64,000 nucleotides of DNA, taken from assembly GCA_036397455.1 (NCBI GenBank), contig DASWIX010000001.1, positions 102,475 to 166,474 on the forward strand, written 5' to 3'. A program made the translations under genes and the position numbers. Source of the DNA: JADFNB01 sp036397455. GTDB taxonomy: Bacteria > Gemmatimonadota > Gemmatimonadetes > Gemmatimonadales > GWC2-71-9. Every line of letters begins with the position of its first letter. Positions within the stretch are counted from its first letter, which is position 1. Positions 23,960 to 33,595 of the stretch are shown one piece after another. The notes beneath the pieces are model-generated. The model worked only from the letters and a program-made list of their open reading frames with translations. It did no database searches and was not told the DNA's origin.

Positions 23960-26116
23960 CTAGCGCACCGTCAGCACACGCTCCCGGGTCACCGGCGCGC
24001 CACCGCCGGCGGCGGTAAGGGTCAAGACGATCCGGTATTGCCCCGGCGCGAGGTCGCTGGTCAACTCGATCCATTCAACCGCCCGCCCGCCGACGACCGG
24101 CCGGCTGCTTTCATACTCGATTTTCGTGGCGGCGTCTCGCTCGCCCCGTGCGCCGACCCCACGCAGCACGCGCGCCATCAACGGCTGTCGTGTCTGGTCG
24201 AGGATCTCGAGCGACACATGATAATCGATGCGCCCCTGCTGCTCGCCCTGCAGGCGGTACACCTCCCAATACAATCCCAGTGGGTCGCCACGACCCGCGG
24301 TGGAACCGTATAGCGGGGTGATGTCGACGTCCCGCCGGTTCGTGGCGTCGTCCCCCTCCATCGGCCGGATTCGGGAGGCGAGGAGCATGTCGGACACGAC
24401 GAACGAGGAATCCGCCGTCGTCAGCGTGCTGACGGTGTCGCGCATCCGGCTGAGACGTTTCGTCTCACGATCCCAGATCTCGATCGTGAGCGAGTACGCG
24501 CCCGGTGACAAGCCGCTCAACTCGGCACGCAGGCCCGGGCGATCCGGCTTCCCGCCTCGCCACTGCGCGATCGGCATGAAATGGAGATCGAGCAACGCCA
24601 GCCCAGCCACCGCACTGTCGCCGTAGCTCGCCGGCCAATCGGTGTAGACGAGCAGCTGGGGACGCAACTCGTTGCCCAACAACCGGACGATCTGGTGACT
24701 GAGATCCGCGGTCGTATCGATCAGCGCCTTCGCTTGATAGATCTGCGGCGTCGTTCGCTGCAGCGCATTGGCGTACTGTTTTGCCTCGTCGGTGGGACGG
24801 TTGCTGCGATACGCCGCTCCGCGCAGGAACGAGATATCGGGCCCGGGACCGTAATCCCAGAACACGACCCGGCCGGTTGGCGTCTGCAGTTCCCACATCC
24901 CGATCGGACGGCCGTAGCGGATCCACATCTGGCCGGCGAACGAGTCGCGGCCCTTCTCCGCGAGGGCGGGCGTGCTGAACATCAGATCCGCCGCCACCAC
25001 GCGCGCGTAGTGTTCGATCTTGCGCTCGTTGACCGTGGTCAGGTACAGCGGATCGAGCGAGTTCCAGAAGGCCGTGCCGGCGGTGCGACGGGTGAGGCTG
25101 TCGACTCCGGCGTACCAGGTTTGCTGGTCGACCGTGAGCAGCATCGCGATGTCGTCGAACGCCGCGGCAACCGAATCGGGCATGTACAGGAATGACCGGC
25201 CGAACATCGGGGCGGCGGCCGAGTCCCGCCCGGTCTCATGCAACACGAGCCCGAGGTACTGGAGCGGCCGGTAGTCTTCGGGAAACTGCGCGTACAGCGA
25301 CCGCGCCAACGGTTCGGCCCGGTCCCACGTCTCGAGGTAGACGTATTCGCCGAGCAACGCTTCCGCCGGCAGCAGGAAGGTCGGATCGGCTTCCATCGCG
25401 GCTTGGAAGGCGGCTTCCAGATTGTCGAACGACTCCCGGTTCATGTCTGCCCGGTGATCGAAGAACTGCGCAATGTTCCTGGCGAACACCTCGGGACAGA
25501 GTTGATTGAGTCCGATCAGCCAGGTGTTGTCGTTGGACGAACTGGTGAAGTTGTCCGCGCCGGGGGTTTCATATCGGCCGCAATGCCACTGCCCCTCCCC
25601 TGTCGTCCGTATGTACCCGAAGCTCCGCCAGTCCCGCCAGAAGTCCTGGTGCATGAGGCCGCGATTGTAATGGAGCAGGGCGACCTCGCGGTCGCTGAGC
25701 GGGACCTCGCCGTCGTTGCGACGGTCGAACGCGCGGTCCAGGTTGCGCAACGCGTCGGTCCGCGCCTGGCGGTGGTACATCAGCATGCCCATCGCCAGAT
25801 GCAGACGCGGCTCGTTCGTGTAGTTGGAGAAGACCGACTCGAGCAGCGTGATCCCTTCCTGGCGCTGTCGCCATTCGTCTTCGGCCAGGGTCGAGGTCAT
25901 GCCGATGAGGTACCCGGCCAGCAACGCGCCGCACTTCTTGTCACCCCCGGGGGCCTGCGCCTGATACCGGGTGGCAAGTGCCATCGAGTCCGCCCGCGTG
26001 GTGGCCTGATCCATCTCGGGCAGGGCCACGGAGAAGCATGCATCCGCAGCGGTCGCGGCAGCCGCGGACGAGGTGAGCGCCGCAAACAATGCGGATAGGG
26101 CCAGCGCCATTCTCAT
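23960..26116 (-). CDS. GWxTD-domain exported protein
   Basis: A 718-residue exported protein with an N-terminal hydrophobic leader ending near SSAAAATAADA. The first 330 residues have TPR-like helical repeats. The middle carries a GWxTD-like domain: FWNSLDPLYLTTVNERKIEH, then GQMWIRYGRPIGMWE and VVFWDYG. The C-terminal third looks like beta-sandwich modules (APGQYRIVLTLTAAGG). GWxTD proteins are widespread in Gemmatimonadota and Bacteroidota and have no agreed function. ATG 26116 (or 26110) directly starts the leader. Confidence 0.78.
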   Translation of the reverse strand: MRMALALSALFAALTSSAAAATAADACFSVALPEMDQATTRADSMALATRYQAQAPGGDKKCGALLAGYLIGMTSTLAEDEWRQRQEGITLLESVFSNYTNEPRLHLAMGMLMYHRQARTDALRNLDRAFDRRNDGEVPLSDREVALLHYNRGLMHQDFWRDWRSFGYIRTTGEGQWHCGRYETPGADNFTSSSNDNTWLIGLNQLCPEVFARNIAQFFDHRADMNRESFDNLEAAFQAAMEADPTFLLPAEALLGEYVYLETWDRAEPLARSLYAQFPEDYRPLQYLGLVLHETGRDSAAAPMFGRSFLYMPDSVAAAFDDIAMLLTVDQQTWYAGVDSLTRRTAGTAFWNSLDPLYLTTVNERKIEHYARVVAADLMFSTPALAEKGRDSFAGQMWIRYGRPIGMWELQTPTGRVVFWDYGPGPDISFLRGAAYRSNRPTDEAKQYANALQRTTPQIYQAKALIDTTADLSHQIVRLLGNELRPQLLVYTDWPASYGDSAVAGLALLDLHFMPIAQWRGGKPDRPGLRAELSGLSPGAYSLTIEIWDRETKRLSRMRDTVSTLTTADSSFVVSDMLLASRIRPMEGDDATNRRDVDITPLYGSTAGRGDPLGLYWEVYRLQGEQQGRIDYHVSLEILDQTRQPLMARVLRGVGARGERDAATKIEYESSRPVVGGRAVEWIELTSDLAPGQYRIVLTLTAAGGGAPVTRERVLTVR

Positions 26117-26296
26117 CGAACTGAACTCCAAGTCAGGATACAGTTTAGCGATCACGCTCCATCGAGCGCCAGAGCCACGTTGTAACCCCAATGCTACCCC
26201 TTAGAGACGCGAAAGTCGCCCGGAAGGTTGCAGGCCGAACCGTGGGTGCCCCTCGGGTCAAACGCGGACATCGAGGACTCGATATGAAGCGTCGGA

Positions 26297-26496
26297 GTTT
26301 CACAGGGGAAGGACGGGTTGCCGGGGTAGCCCGGGGGGGACGGCTTGCATTTCCACGCGCTTGTTCACGCGGAGCCGCGGAAGGCTGAAAACCGTTGACG
26401 AGGCGTCCACGATCGCTCCCGTGATGTCATCCAGCTCTCGCATCCCACTCCTCCTCCGCGGTCTTCGTGGCTCCGCGTGAGCAAACTGTCCCGCAC
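26297..26496. repeat. dispersed repeat, copy 1 (GxxExxY-derived remnant)
   Basis: About 200 bases nearly identical to 34111-34318. Read on the minus strand from 26443, it encodes MRELDDITGAIVDASSTVF fused directly to SLPRLRVNKR, that is, the start of a GxxExxY-type protein joined to its usual C-terminal tail with the middle missing. GGAGGAG precedes that ATG. The right edge ends at 26496, exactly where the truncated MBL reading frame begins. The surrounding 26117-26296 stretch holds no gene that I can see. Confidence 0.7.
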
Positions 26497-26498
26497 TG

Positions 26499-26993
26499 GT
26501 GATGCGCGCCAACCTCGCCCGGTTGGATGTGCCGCTCGACGAAGTCCGATACGGGCTCGCCACGCATTACCACATCGATCACGCGGGCTTGGCGGAGGAG
26601 TTCAAGCAGGCAGGCGTTTCGCTGCTCGTCCTCGACGTGCAGGTCAGCGCGATTCCGCTGATGAAGGCCTTCACGAAACCGCGTGACAACTATGTGGACA
26701 TTTCCCCAAACGGGAATGTCATCATCTCCGTGTCAGAAAGCCGTTCCGTACTCGAGGACATCGGAATCCGCGGCGTGATCGTGCATACGCCGGGGCACTC
26801 GGATGACAGCGTTTCGCTCGTGCTCGACGACGGGTCGGCTTTCACCGGCGACCTCACCCATCCGGCGCTCGTGGGCGAGAGCGACGGGGCGCTGGTCACG
26901 GCGAGTTGGCGATCGCTGCGAGAGCAAGGCGCCGCGCACATCTATCCCGCGCACGGCCCGGTGCGGCCGATGCACGCGGAGTCAGTCGTCTGA
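26499..26993 (+). pseudogene. MBL-fold hydrolase, N-terminally truncated
   Basis: A 164-residue reading frame of a metallo-beta-lactamase-fold hydrolase. ATHYHIDHAG (residues 21-30) is the THxHxDH metal motif, TPGHSDDS the next His, FTGDLTHP the bridging Asp and YPAHGPV the last His. Intact relatives have about 50 residues before the first motif, including an Asp strand; only 20 are present here. The homology begins at the edge of the 26297-26496 repeat, so the 5' end was probably lost when that element arrived or rearranged. It may still be translated from GTG 26499. Confidence 0.7.
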
Positions 26994-27021
26994 AACCCTG
27001 TCGGGTCGCCGGGTCGTCGGG

Positions 27022-28710
27022 CTACCAGCCCGCGGCCATCCCGTCCTTGCGCGGGTCCGACCCCGCCGCCCAGCCACGTGCCAGCCGCATCACCGCCTGT
27101 GCGCCGCCGGCGTCACCGGGCGGCAACGCCACGACTTCGTGACCCATCGCCGTGAGGGCGGCGCGCACGGCGGCGGGAATCGGCGCCTCGAGTCCCACGC
27201 GCACGCCGTCGAAGTGCCGGAAGCGCGGCGCGTCGATCGCGTCCTGGAGGTCCATCGCGAACTCGAGCAGGTTGAGCAGTACCTGCACGTGTCCCTGCGG
27301 CTGAATCGCACCGCCCATCACACCGAACGCGAGCCACGGCTGCTCGCCGTCAGGACCGGGCCGCGTGACGAACGCGGGAATGATCGTATGGAACGGACGC
27401 TTGCGCGGCGCAAGCGTGTTGGGCAGTCCCGGCTCGAGCGCAAACCCCGCGCCGCGATTCTGCAGGGCAAACCCCGTCCCCGGCGCCACCACCCCGGAGC
27501 CGAACGCCCAGTAGACGCTGTTGATGAATGACACCATGTTGCCGTCGGCGTCGGCGACCGCAAGGTAGATGGTCTCGCTCGACGTCATAGCCGAACCGGG
27601 GTCCACCCGAGTCGCGGCCCGATGGGGATCGAGCGCGGCGCGACGCGCGTCGATGAAGTCGTTCTCCAGCAGACGTGCCGGCGCAGCGGTCATCGCATCA
27701 GGGTCGCCAACCCATCGTCCCAGGTCGGCGAACGCGAGTTTCTTGGCCTCGATCAGGTGGTGCAGGTACAACGCCGAGTTATGGCCCATGGACTTGAGGT
27801 CATACGGCTCCAGAATCCGGAGCATCTCGAGCGCCGCGACACCCTGTCCGTTGGGCGGCAATTCCCACACGGTATGGCCGCGAAACGGCACCGACATGGG
27901 TTCGACCCACACCGGCTCATGACGCGCCAGGTCGTCGAGCGTCAAGAATCCACCAAGCCGCTGCACGCGATCGACGATGGTGCGACCGAGCGCGCCGCCG
28001 TAGAGCGCACCGGGTCCACTGTCGGCGATGAGCCGGAACGACGCGGCCAGGTCCGGATTGCGGAACCATTCCCCCGCGAGTGGCGCGCGCATACCATCGA
28101 TCACGAACGTGGCGCGCGCCCCGTCATCCGCTCGCAACCGCTCGACCTCCTCCGCCCACTGCCCCGCGATGATCGGTGAGACGGGGAACCCACTCTCCGC
28201 CAGACGGATCGCCGCCTGGAGCGCTTCCGCCAGCGTGATGGTCCCGTAGCGCTCGAGCAGCGCCACCCAGCCCGACAGCGCACCGGGCACCGTGATTGGG
28301 GCGGCGCCGAACAACGGCACGGCATCCAGCCCCCGATCCGCCAGCGCTTCTCGCGTCATGCGCGAGCCCGAGCGGCCGCTCGCGTTGAGTCCCACCAACC
28401 GCCGTTCGCGGGCCGACCAGAGCAACGCGAACATGTCACCGCCGATGCCGGTCATATGCGGTTCCACCAGATTCAACACCGCCGCCGCGGTGACCGCCGC
28501 GTCGATGGCGTTACCGCCGCGCTGCAAGACGGCCAGACCGGCAGCGGTCGCCAGCGGCTGACTCGTCGCGATCGTGCCGTTGGGCGCGTATACCGTGGAT
28601 CGTCCGGCCATAGATGGAGCCGCCTCCTGCGCGTTGGCGTGCACTGCGACAACCAAGGTGATGACGAAGCTCGCCGTCATCCGAAGGCGCCGACCGCGTA
28701 TCGCGTACAT
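27022..28710 (-). CDS. gamma-glutamyltransferase family protein
   Basis: A 562-residue Ntn-hydrolase precursor with a signal peptide ending near HANAQEA, hence periplasmic. The expected autocleavage and nucleophile Thr is T380 in SSETIYLAVADADGNMVS. PNGQGVAALEML and the C-terminal AFGVMGGAIQPQGHVQVL are family blocks. It resembles the YwrD-type branch (E/D-T-x-Y) more than the TTH branch of E. coli Ggt, so glutathione may not be the substrate. AAAGGA stands seven bases before ATG 28710. The gene is divergent from the FAH-family gene. Confidence 0.85.
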   Translation of the reverse strand: MYAIRGRRLRMTASFVITLVVAVHANAQEAAPSMAGRSTVYAPNGTIATSQPLATAAGLAVLQRGGNAIDAAVTAAAVLNLVEPHMTGIGGDMFALLWSARERRLVGLNASGRSGSRMTREALADRGLDAVPLFGAAPITVPGALSGWVALLERYGTITLAEALQAAIRLAESGFPVSPIIAGQWAEEVERLRADDGARATFVIDGMRAPLAGEWFRNPDLAASFRLIADSGPGALYGGALGRTIVDRVQRLGGFLTLDDLARHEPVWVEPMSVPFRGHTVWELPPNGQGVAALEMLRILEPYDLKSMGHNSALYLHHLIEAKKLAFADLGRWVGDPDAMTAAPARLLENDFIDARRAALDPHRAATRVDPGSAMTSSETIYLAVADADGNMVSFINSVYWAFGSGVVAPGTGFALQNRGAGFALEPGLPNTLAPRKRPFHTIIPAFVTRPGPDGEQPWLAFGVMGGAIQPQGHVQVLLNLLEFAMDLQDAIDAPRFRHFDGVRVGLEAPIPAAVRAALTAMGHEVVALPPGDAGGAQAVMRLARGWAAGSDPRKDGMAAGW

Positions 28711-28968
28711 GCGAGGGTCCTTTCGGGGATTGCAGGGATGATGTACCCGAGGGTCCGGGCAACTTCAAGGTGTCACGCCGGGCTCTTTCGGTATTCGGCC
28801 TGCCGAGCGTAGCTTGGAGGTTGGCGCCAACTCGCCTCGGAGACCAACGCCGTGGCCGCTGGGACAACCCGTATTTCGACTCGAGCTACGAGAGAGCAGC
28901 GTGCGGCGCCGCGAGCGCCCGTCGCATGCCTCTTGTTCTGCGCGCTCTGCGCGTCACCCTCAACCGTC

Positions 28969-29748
28969 ATGGGCCACCAAGTGATCCAGTACGTGCGGTA
29001 CGCCCATCAGGACCGCGTGTCGTACGGCGTGCTCGCCGGCGATACCGTCCGTGAACTCGCCGGCGACCTGTTCGCCTCGCCGCGCGAGACCGGCAACGCC
29101 CTGCCGCTCGCCGCCGTCCGATTGCTTGCGCCCGTCACACCCTCCAAGGTCATCGCGGTCGGCCTCAACTACCGGAGCCATCTCGGCAATCGCGAGGCCG
29201 GCACGTATCCCGGTCTCTTCGCCAAGTTCCCGACTTCCGTCGTCGGGCCGGGTGACGACATCGTGATGCCGTCCGACGCTACCGAGTTGCACTACGAGGG
29301 CGAGATGGTGCTTGTGATCGGCCGTCGTGCACACGATGTCCCGGTCGAGGGGGCGCTCGACTTCGTGTTCGGCGTCACCGCGGGGAATGACGTGAGCGAA
29401 CGCGCGTGGCAGCGGGACGATCTCCAGTGGTTCCGCGCCAAGGGGTCGGACACCTTTGCGCCGGTCGGTCCCGTCATCGCTCGGGGGCTGAACTACGACG
29501 ACCTGCTGGTCCGGACGATGGTGAACGGCGAGGTGCGTCAATCGGAACGCACTCGTGACCTCATCTTCGACGTGGCGACGATCGTGAGCTACGTGAGCCG
29601 CTACGTGACCCTGCTTCCCGGCGACGTGATCTTCACCGGCACGCCCGGATCGACTCGCGCCATGCAGCCGGGCGACGTGGTCGAGGTCGAGGTGGAAGGA
29701 GTCGGGGTGCTGCGCAACACCATCGCGCGCCGGAACGAGACCCCGTGA
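28969..29748 (+). CDS. fumarylacetoacetate hydrolase family protein
   Basis: A 259-residue FAH-fold enzyme. VGLNYRSHLGN, then LHYEGEMVLVIGR with the metal Glu pair, FGVTAGNDVSER, and the C-terminal IFTGTPGSTRAMQPGD are the signature blocks. Family members cleave or decarboxylate dicarbonyl acids, or act as oxaloacetate decarboxylases. ATG 28969 is chosen for fit to the family; there is no good ribosome site, so the start is tentative. The 258-base upstream region shared with the gamma-glutamyltransferase gene holds no other gene. Confidence 0.82.
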   Translation: MGHQVIQYVRYAHQDRVSYGVLAGDTVRELAGDLFASPRETGNALPLAAVRLLAPVTPSKVIAVGLNYRSHLGNREAGTYPGLFAKFPTSVVGPGDDIVMPSDATELHYEGEMVLVIGRRAHDVPVEGALDFVFGVTAGNDVSERAWQRDDLQWFRAKGSDTFAPVGPVIARGLNYDDLLVRTMVNGEVRQSERTRDLIFDVATIVSYVSRYVTLLPGDVIFTGTPGSTRAMQPGDVVEVEVEGVGVLRNTIARRNETP

Positions 29749-29764
29749 CTGACGTGTCACGCGT

Positions 29765-31216
29765 TCAGTACGTGCAGAAGCCCGTGAACTCCTGCACCCG
29801 ATAGAGCACGCGTTTCACCAACCCGCGGTCGAGATACGCGGCGAGGTCGAGCGTGAAGTGCCCGTCGATATTGCTCCATATCCGCTCGTAGTACTCCGCG
29901 ACCGCGCGCGCCAGCGGGGCGTCGCGCCCCATGCGGAGACGCAGGTCGGCTTCGAGATTGAAGTTCCCCAGGTTCCGCCGGGTGTAGTTGGCCGATCCAC
30001 CGATGACGGCAACCGAGTCGGCGCGCGTGAACACGGCCAACTTGGTGTGAAACTGCTCGCCGTGCGTGTCGTACCAGCGCACGGCGACATCGTCGCGCAA
30101 CTCGTACGCCACCTGGCGATTCGGTACGCCTCCTTTCTGGCGGCCGAACGCGTCCTTGTTGGGGTCGAGGATCAGGCGGACGGCCACGCCGCGCCGCGCC
30201 GCGCGGCGCAACGCGCGTACGATCCCGCGGTCGGACAGGTAGAAGACCGCGAGATCGATCGCGTCCTCCGCGCCCGATCGATCGATTTCCCGGCGTAGGG
30301 CGGTACGTATCCACCCTTCGGTGATATACTGAGCCGCCACCCGGCGGTTCGGGTCCGGCGCGTCGGTCGGCGGAACCCGGACGCGGTGCGCCAGCATCTC
30401 GGTTCCCGAGAACGCGGCGACGCCGCGCTCCGCGTCGAGCACGTCCTGGCACACCGCGCCGCGCGCGACGAAGCCGATGTTCGCGTGAAAGCTCGACGCG
30501 TCGTGCGGATTGCCCGACGTCACCAGGCATTCACCCTCGGTCACGATCACCTTGCGGTGGTTCGCCTTGAAGTTGAGCAGCGCAAGGTAGGAACGCAGCG
30601 TCACTTTCCGGCCGCGGCTGCTCAGCGGATGCGGCAACAACCCCGGACCGCCGGTTCCCAGCCACGCCGGGAGGATCCGCCACGCCGCCGAGTAGAACGG
30701 GTTGGAGTCGCGCAGCCGTGTGAGGCGGGTGACGACGACGTCGATCCCGGCATCGCGCAGGCGCTGGAGATGCGCCGCCGTGTACGCACCGTAGAAGTTG
30801 TTGATCGGGTCCGTGATGAAGGTGATCGCGACATCCGGCCGCGCGCGTTTCCGGGCAATGAGTCGCTCGGTCAACTCGGCGGTGATCGGGCGGAACGGCC
30901 GGTCGCCGGCGTGCTCGTCGTCGAACAGGAACATGTCGAGCACGACGAACGTCTCGGCCGAATCGATCATCGCGAGGACGCGGTCGAAGATCGCCTGCCG
31001 CACCACCTCCCGATCCTCCACCTGATACGTGAGATCGTACAGGAACTCGACGTCGCTCGCCGGATGCACCGGACCGCGGAATGAAACGCCGTCGGGCAGC
31101 GGCTTCCAGCGGTTGAACGCGAGCACGATGACCCACAGGGCGGCGACGGCGCCGACCGCCGTCAGGACGGTTCGGCGATGGCGGGCGAGGAGCGGCGTGA
31201 CGCGGGAGAACACCAC
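29765..31216 (-). CDS. phospholipase D-like membrane-anchored protein
   Basis: A 483-residue protein with an N-terminal anchor (VLTAVGAVAALWVIVLAF) and two PLD half-domains. The motifs are NHRKVIVTEGE (about 205) and FHTKLAVFT (about 393), each followed by a Gly/Ser/Asn block (SGNPHD, GGSANYTRR). His and Lys are kept in both, but the Asp of HxKxxxxD is Glu in the first and Thr in the second. It may be a cardiolipin-synthase-like or nuclease-like enzyme with altered sites. GTG 31216 is six bases after the M1 peptidase stop, so the genes are cotranscribed. Confidence 0.75.
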   Translation of the reverse strand: MVFSRVTPLLARHRRTVLTAVGAVAALWVIVLAFNRWKPLPDGVSFRGPVHPASDVEFLYDLTYQVEDREVVRQAIFDRVLAMIDSAETFVVLDMFLFDDEHAGDRPFRPITAELTERLIARKRARPDVAITFITDPINNFYGAYTAAHLQRLRDAGIDVVVTRLTRLRDSNPFYSAAWRILPAWLGTGGPGLLPHPLSSRGRKVTLRSYLALLNFKANHRKVIVTEGECLVTSGNPHDASSFHANIGFVARGAVCQDVLDAERGVAAFSGTEMLAHRVRVPPTDAPDPNRRVAAQYITEGWIRTALRREIDRSGAEDAIDLAVFYLSDRGIVRALRRAARRGVAVRLILDPNKDAFGRQKGGVPNRQVAYELRDDVAVRWYDTHGEQFHTKLAVFTRADSVAVIGGSANYTRRNLGNFNLEADLRLRMGRDAPLARAVAEYYERIWSNIDGHFTLDLAAYLDRGLVKRVLYRVQEFTGFCTY

Positions 31217-31221
31217 CGGTG

Positions 31222-32832
31222 TCAGCGGCCCGCGCCCTCGCTCCAGCGGACGTCCGCGGTCATCAACAGGGCACCCTCGGGATCGACCTCGATCGTGTCG
31301 GCCCCGGCGGGGATTCGCAGCGTCGTATCGCCCCGGCGGCCGTTGAGCAGGAGCGTCGTGCCGGCGCGTTCGCCGGATCGCGAATTGACGATGTCCACGC
31401 GCACCGGAATGCGGAACGTTCCCCACCGTTCCGGCTGCACCTGCTCGATCTCGATCACCGCCGCCGCCTCGGAGTCCGCGGGTCGCCGGACGGTCACCCG
31501 CAACTGGGGATACCCGGGCTGCGTGAGCCACTGCGTGAAGAACCAGCCGAGGTCCTGGCCCGAGGTGCGTTCCATGACGGCGCGCAGATCCTGCGACAGC
31601 GCCGTCGAGTCGCGGTACGTCTCGTAGTACTCCCGGACGCCCCGCTGGAACGCGTGGTCGCCGACCTGGTGGCGCAGCATGTGCAGCACCAGCCCGCCCT
31701 TGGGGTAGTTGTTGGCGTTCAACAACGTCATGTAGTCGCTTTCCGCGAAGTCGAGGATCGGCTTGTCGACGACGTCGGAGTCGAGATAGCGCCGCCTCAT
31801 GCCGTCAATCCCGCGGCGGAACCCGTCAGGATCGCCCGCCAGCTCGTGGAACAATGTGGCGAAGTAGGTCGCGAACCCTTCCGACAACCAGAGGTGGTGC
31901 CAGTCGCGCTCGGTGACCGCGTCGCCGAACCACTGATGCGCGGTCTCGTGCGCCACGACGCCTTCGCCCATCCGGCGACTGACGTACCCGTCCTCGGTGT
32001 AGAAAATGGCGCCCGCGTTCTCCATCCCGCCGAACCGCGTGCTGGATTGGACGTGCGCCAGCTTGTCGTAGGGGAATGGGCCGATGTACTCACTGAACAG
32101 ATCGGCGATCTGGTTCACCCGCGCAAACGGTCCCTCCACGGCGAACGCGGAATCCTCGGCGAAGGTCCACAGGCTCTGCCGCACCCCGCCGGGACTCATC
32201 AGCGGCCTCACCGCCATCTCCGCGGCACCGAAGACGTAGGTGTACGCCGGGATACGACGTGTCTCGTGATAGCGGAACCGGATGCGTCCGTTGGCGAGCC
32301 GCGTGGAGTCGACGAACCGGCCGTTGGCCACGACGCGCCAGGCGGCGGGCACCTCGACCGCCCACGCCACGCTCGCCTTGTCGCTCGGGTGGTCTTCGAC
32401 GGGGATCCAATAGTGGGCGCGGTTGGGCCAGTTGTCGGCGAACGCCGAGCGCCGTCCACGCGCGTTTTGTTGGATGAACAGTCCGTTGGCTGGCGAGCCG
32501 GTGAACTGAATGGCGACGCGAATGGAGTCGGCCATCGCACCCCAGGAGTCGATGACCAGCGTATCGCCGGCATGATGGAACACGAGCGGCCCACCGGGGC
32601 CGTGCACCGCCCGCACCGTCATCGCGCGATCGAGGTCGAGCGTGAGCGCTCCCGCCGGCGCCATGGGACGGTAGTGCACCCAGGCGAATCCCGTGATCGT
32701 GGACCCGGTGTCGGGAACCGAGATCAGGAACTCGTAGTGCAGGATGTTCTGCTGGGCGCGGATCGGATCGACGGTGCGGGCGAGCGCGGTCTGGGCCTGA
32801 AGGGCCAGGAGCAGTGTCACCATGGTCGCCAT
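31222..32832 (-). CDS. M1-family aminopeptidase, exported
   Basis: A 536-residue zinc aminopeptidase. GGMENAG (268-274) is the exopeptidase motif, HETAHQWF (295-302) gives the HExxH zinc site, and the third ligand Glu is in WLSEGFATYF. The N-terminal hydrophobic leader predicts export. It is shorter than PepN and lacks the ERAP-like C-terminal domain, as is common in secreted M1 enzymes. Its first 80 bases lie in a direct repeat; a degraded copy of them sits at 36201-36280. Confidence 0.87.
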   Translation of the reverse strand: MATMVTLLLALQAQTALARTVDPIRAQQNILHYEFLISVPDTGSTITGFAWVHYRPMAPAGALTLDLDRAMTVRAVHGPGGPLVFHHAGDTLVIDSWGAMADSIRVAIQFTGSPANGLFIQQNARGRRSAFADNWPNRAHYWIPVEDHPSDKASVAWAVEVPAAWRVVANGRFVDSTRLANGRIRFRYHETRRIPAYTYVFGAAEMAVRPLMSPGGVRQSLWTFAEDSAFAVEGPFARVNQIADLFSEYIGPFPYDKLAHVQSSTRFGGMENAGAIFYTEDGYVSRRMGEGVVAHETAHQWFGDAVTERDWHHLWLSEGFATYFATLFHELAGDPDGFRRGIDGMRRRYLDSDVVDKPILDFAESDYMTLLNANNYPKGGLVLHMLRHQVGDHAFQRGVREYYETYRDSTALSQDLRAVMERTSGQDLGWFFTQWLTQPGYPQLRVTVRRPADSEAAAVIEIEQVQPERWGTFRIPVRVDIVNSRSGERAGTTLLLNGRRGDTTLRIPAGADTIEVDPEGALLMTADVRWSEGAGR

Positions 32833-32992
32833 GCTACGGCCAAATCACGTCGTGCGGAAGCGTTGGTCCAACGCCAGTACTCCACGCCAGACCGCAGCCC
32901 GCCACCCGCGATCCCACCGCGTGTCGCCGAATCGCCGCTCACCACGCGCACGCCGGATGGCGCCGCGACCAACTCGAATGCCTGCTCCCCCA
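32753..32992. repeat. 240-bp direct repeat, copy A
   Basis: Matches 36201-36440 base for base without net gaps, with roughly 15 substitutions. In this copy the left third is the intact 5' end of the M1 peptidase gene. The rest is the 3' end of an M23 gene that has lost its stop (TGG instead of TGA) and is otherwise missing. The two copies bound the segment 32993-36200. Confidence 0.85.
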
Positions 32993-33370
32993 CTACGGGT
33001 GATTGGATAATTGTGAACCCGGGGGCCGGCCGTACCACATTCGCCGCGGTTCGGCCGGCACACGTCCCTTCGCGTTGCTGCGGCTCGCCAGGGGATCAGC
33101 GGGAACGGCCGGCCGGTCTGCCGGACCGCTCGCGGGAGGTGCGGACATTACCCATCGCGGGCTTGAGGCCGACGCGGCGATTCACAAACTGGCCGGTCGG
33201 CAGCGGCGCCCGGCCCCGTCGGACGGGCCCACCCCATCCTGAGCGCCGCTCCAGCTTCACCTTGCCGGAGTTCACGCCGCAGGCACCCAGGCGAGCGGCG
33301 GTCGTCGTGCGCACTTGTGAAGAGCCATCGTTGAGGTTGACATCGTGATGCGGCGATGCGATGATGGCGT
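32993..33370. other. intergenic, no gene recognised
   Basis: 378 bases between the repeat and the antitoxin gene. Frames on both strands are open by GC bias only. I see no conserved domain, hairpin terminator or clear promoter apart from an AT-richer patch just before 33371 (around 33330-33360) that could hold the toxin-antitoxin promoter. Confidence 0.4.
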
Positions 33371-33595
33371 ATGCGGACCACTCTCAACCTCGACGACGAT
33401 GTGATGCGCGCCATCCGGACGCTCGCCCGCGAGCGCGGGGAGAGCCTCGGGTCGGTCGTCTCGACACTGGTACGTGACGCGTTGCGCGCTCCGGACGAGG
33501 TGACCTACGCGTCGGACTTCCCCGTCTTTCGGGTTCGTGAGGGAGCGCCTCCGATCACTCCCGAGATGGTCGGCGAGGCCCTGGAGGACTCCTGA
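33371..33595 (+). CDS. ribbon-helix-helix antitoxin, VapB-like
   Basis: A 74-residue protein opening MRTTLNLDDDVMRAI with a RHH DNA-binding fold (about residues 1-45), followed by a tail rich in acidic and hydrophobic residues that would cover the toxin (FPVFRVREGAPPITPEM). This layout matches antitoxins paired with PIN toxins. Its stop overlaps the toxin's start. It should repress its own promoter, alone or with the toxin. Confidence 0.85.
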   Translation: MRTTLNLDDDVMRAIRTLARERGESLGSVVSTLVRDALRAPDEVTYASDFPVFRVREGAPPITPEMVGEALEDS

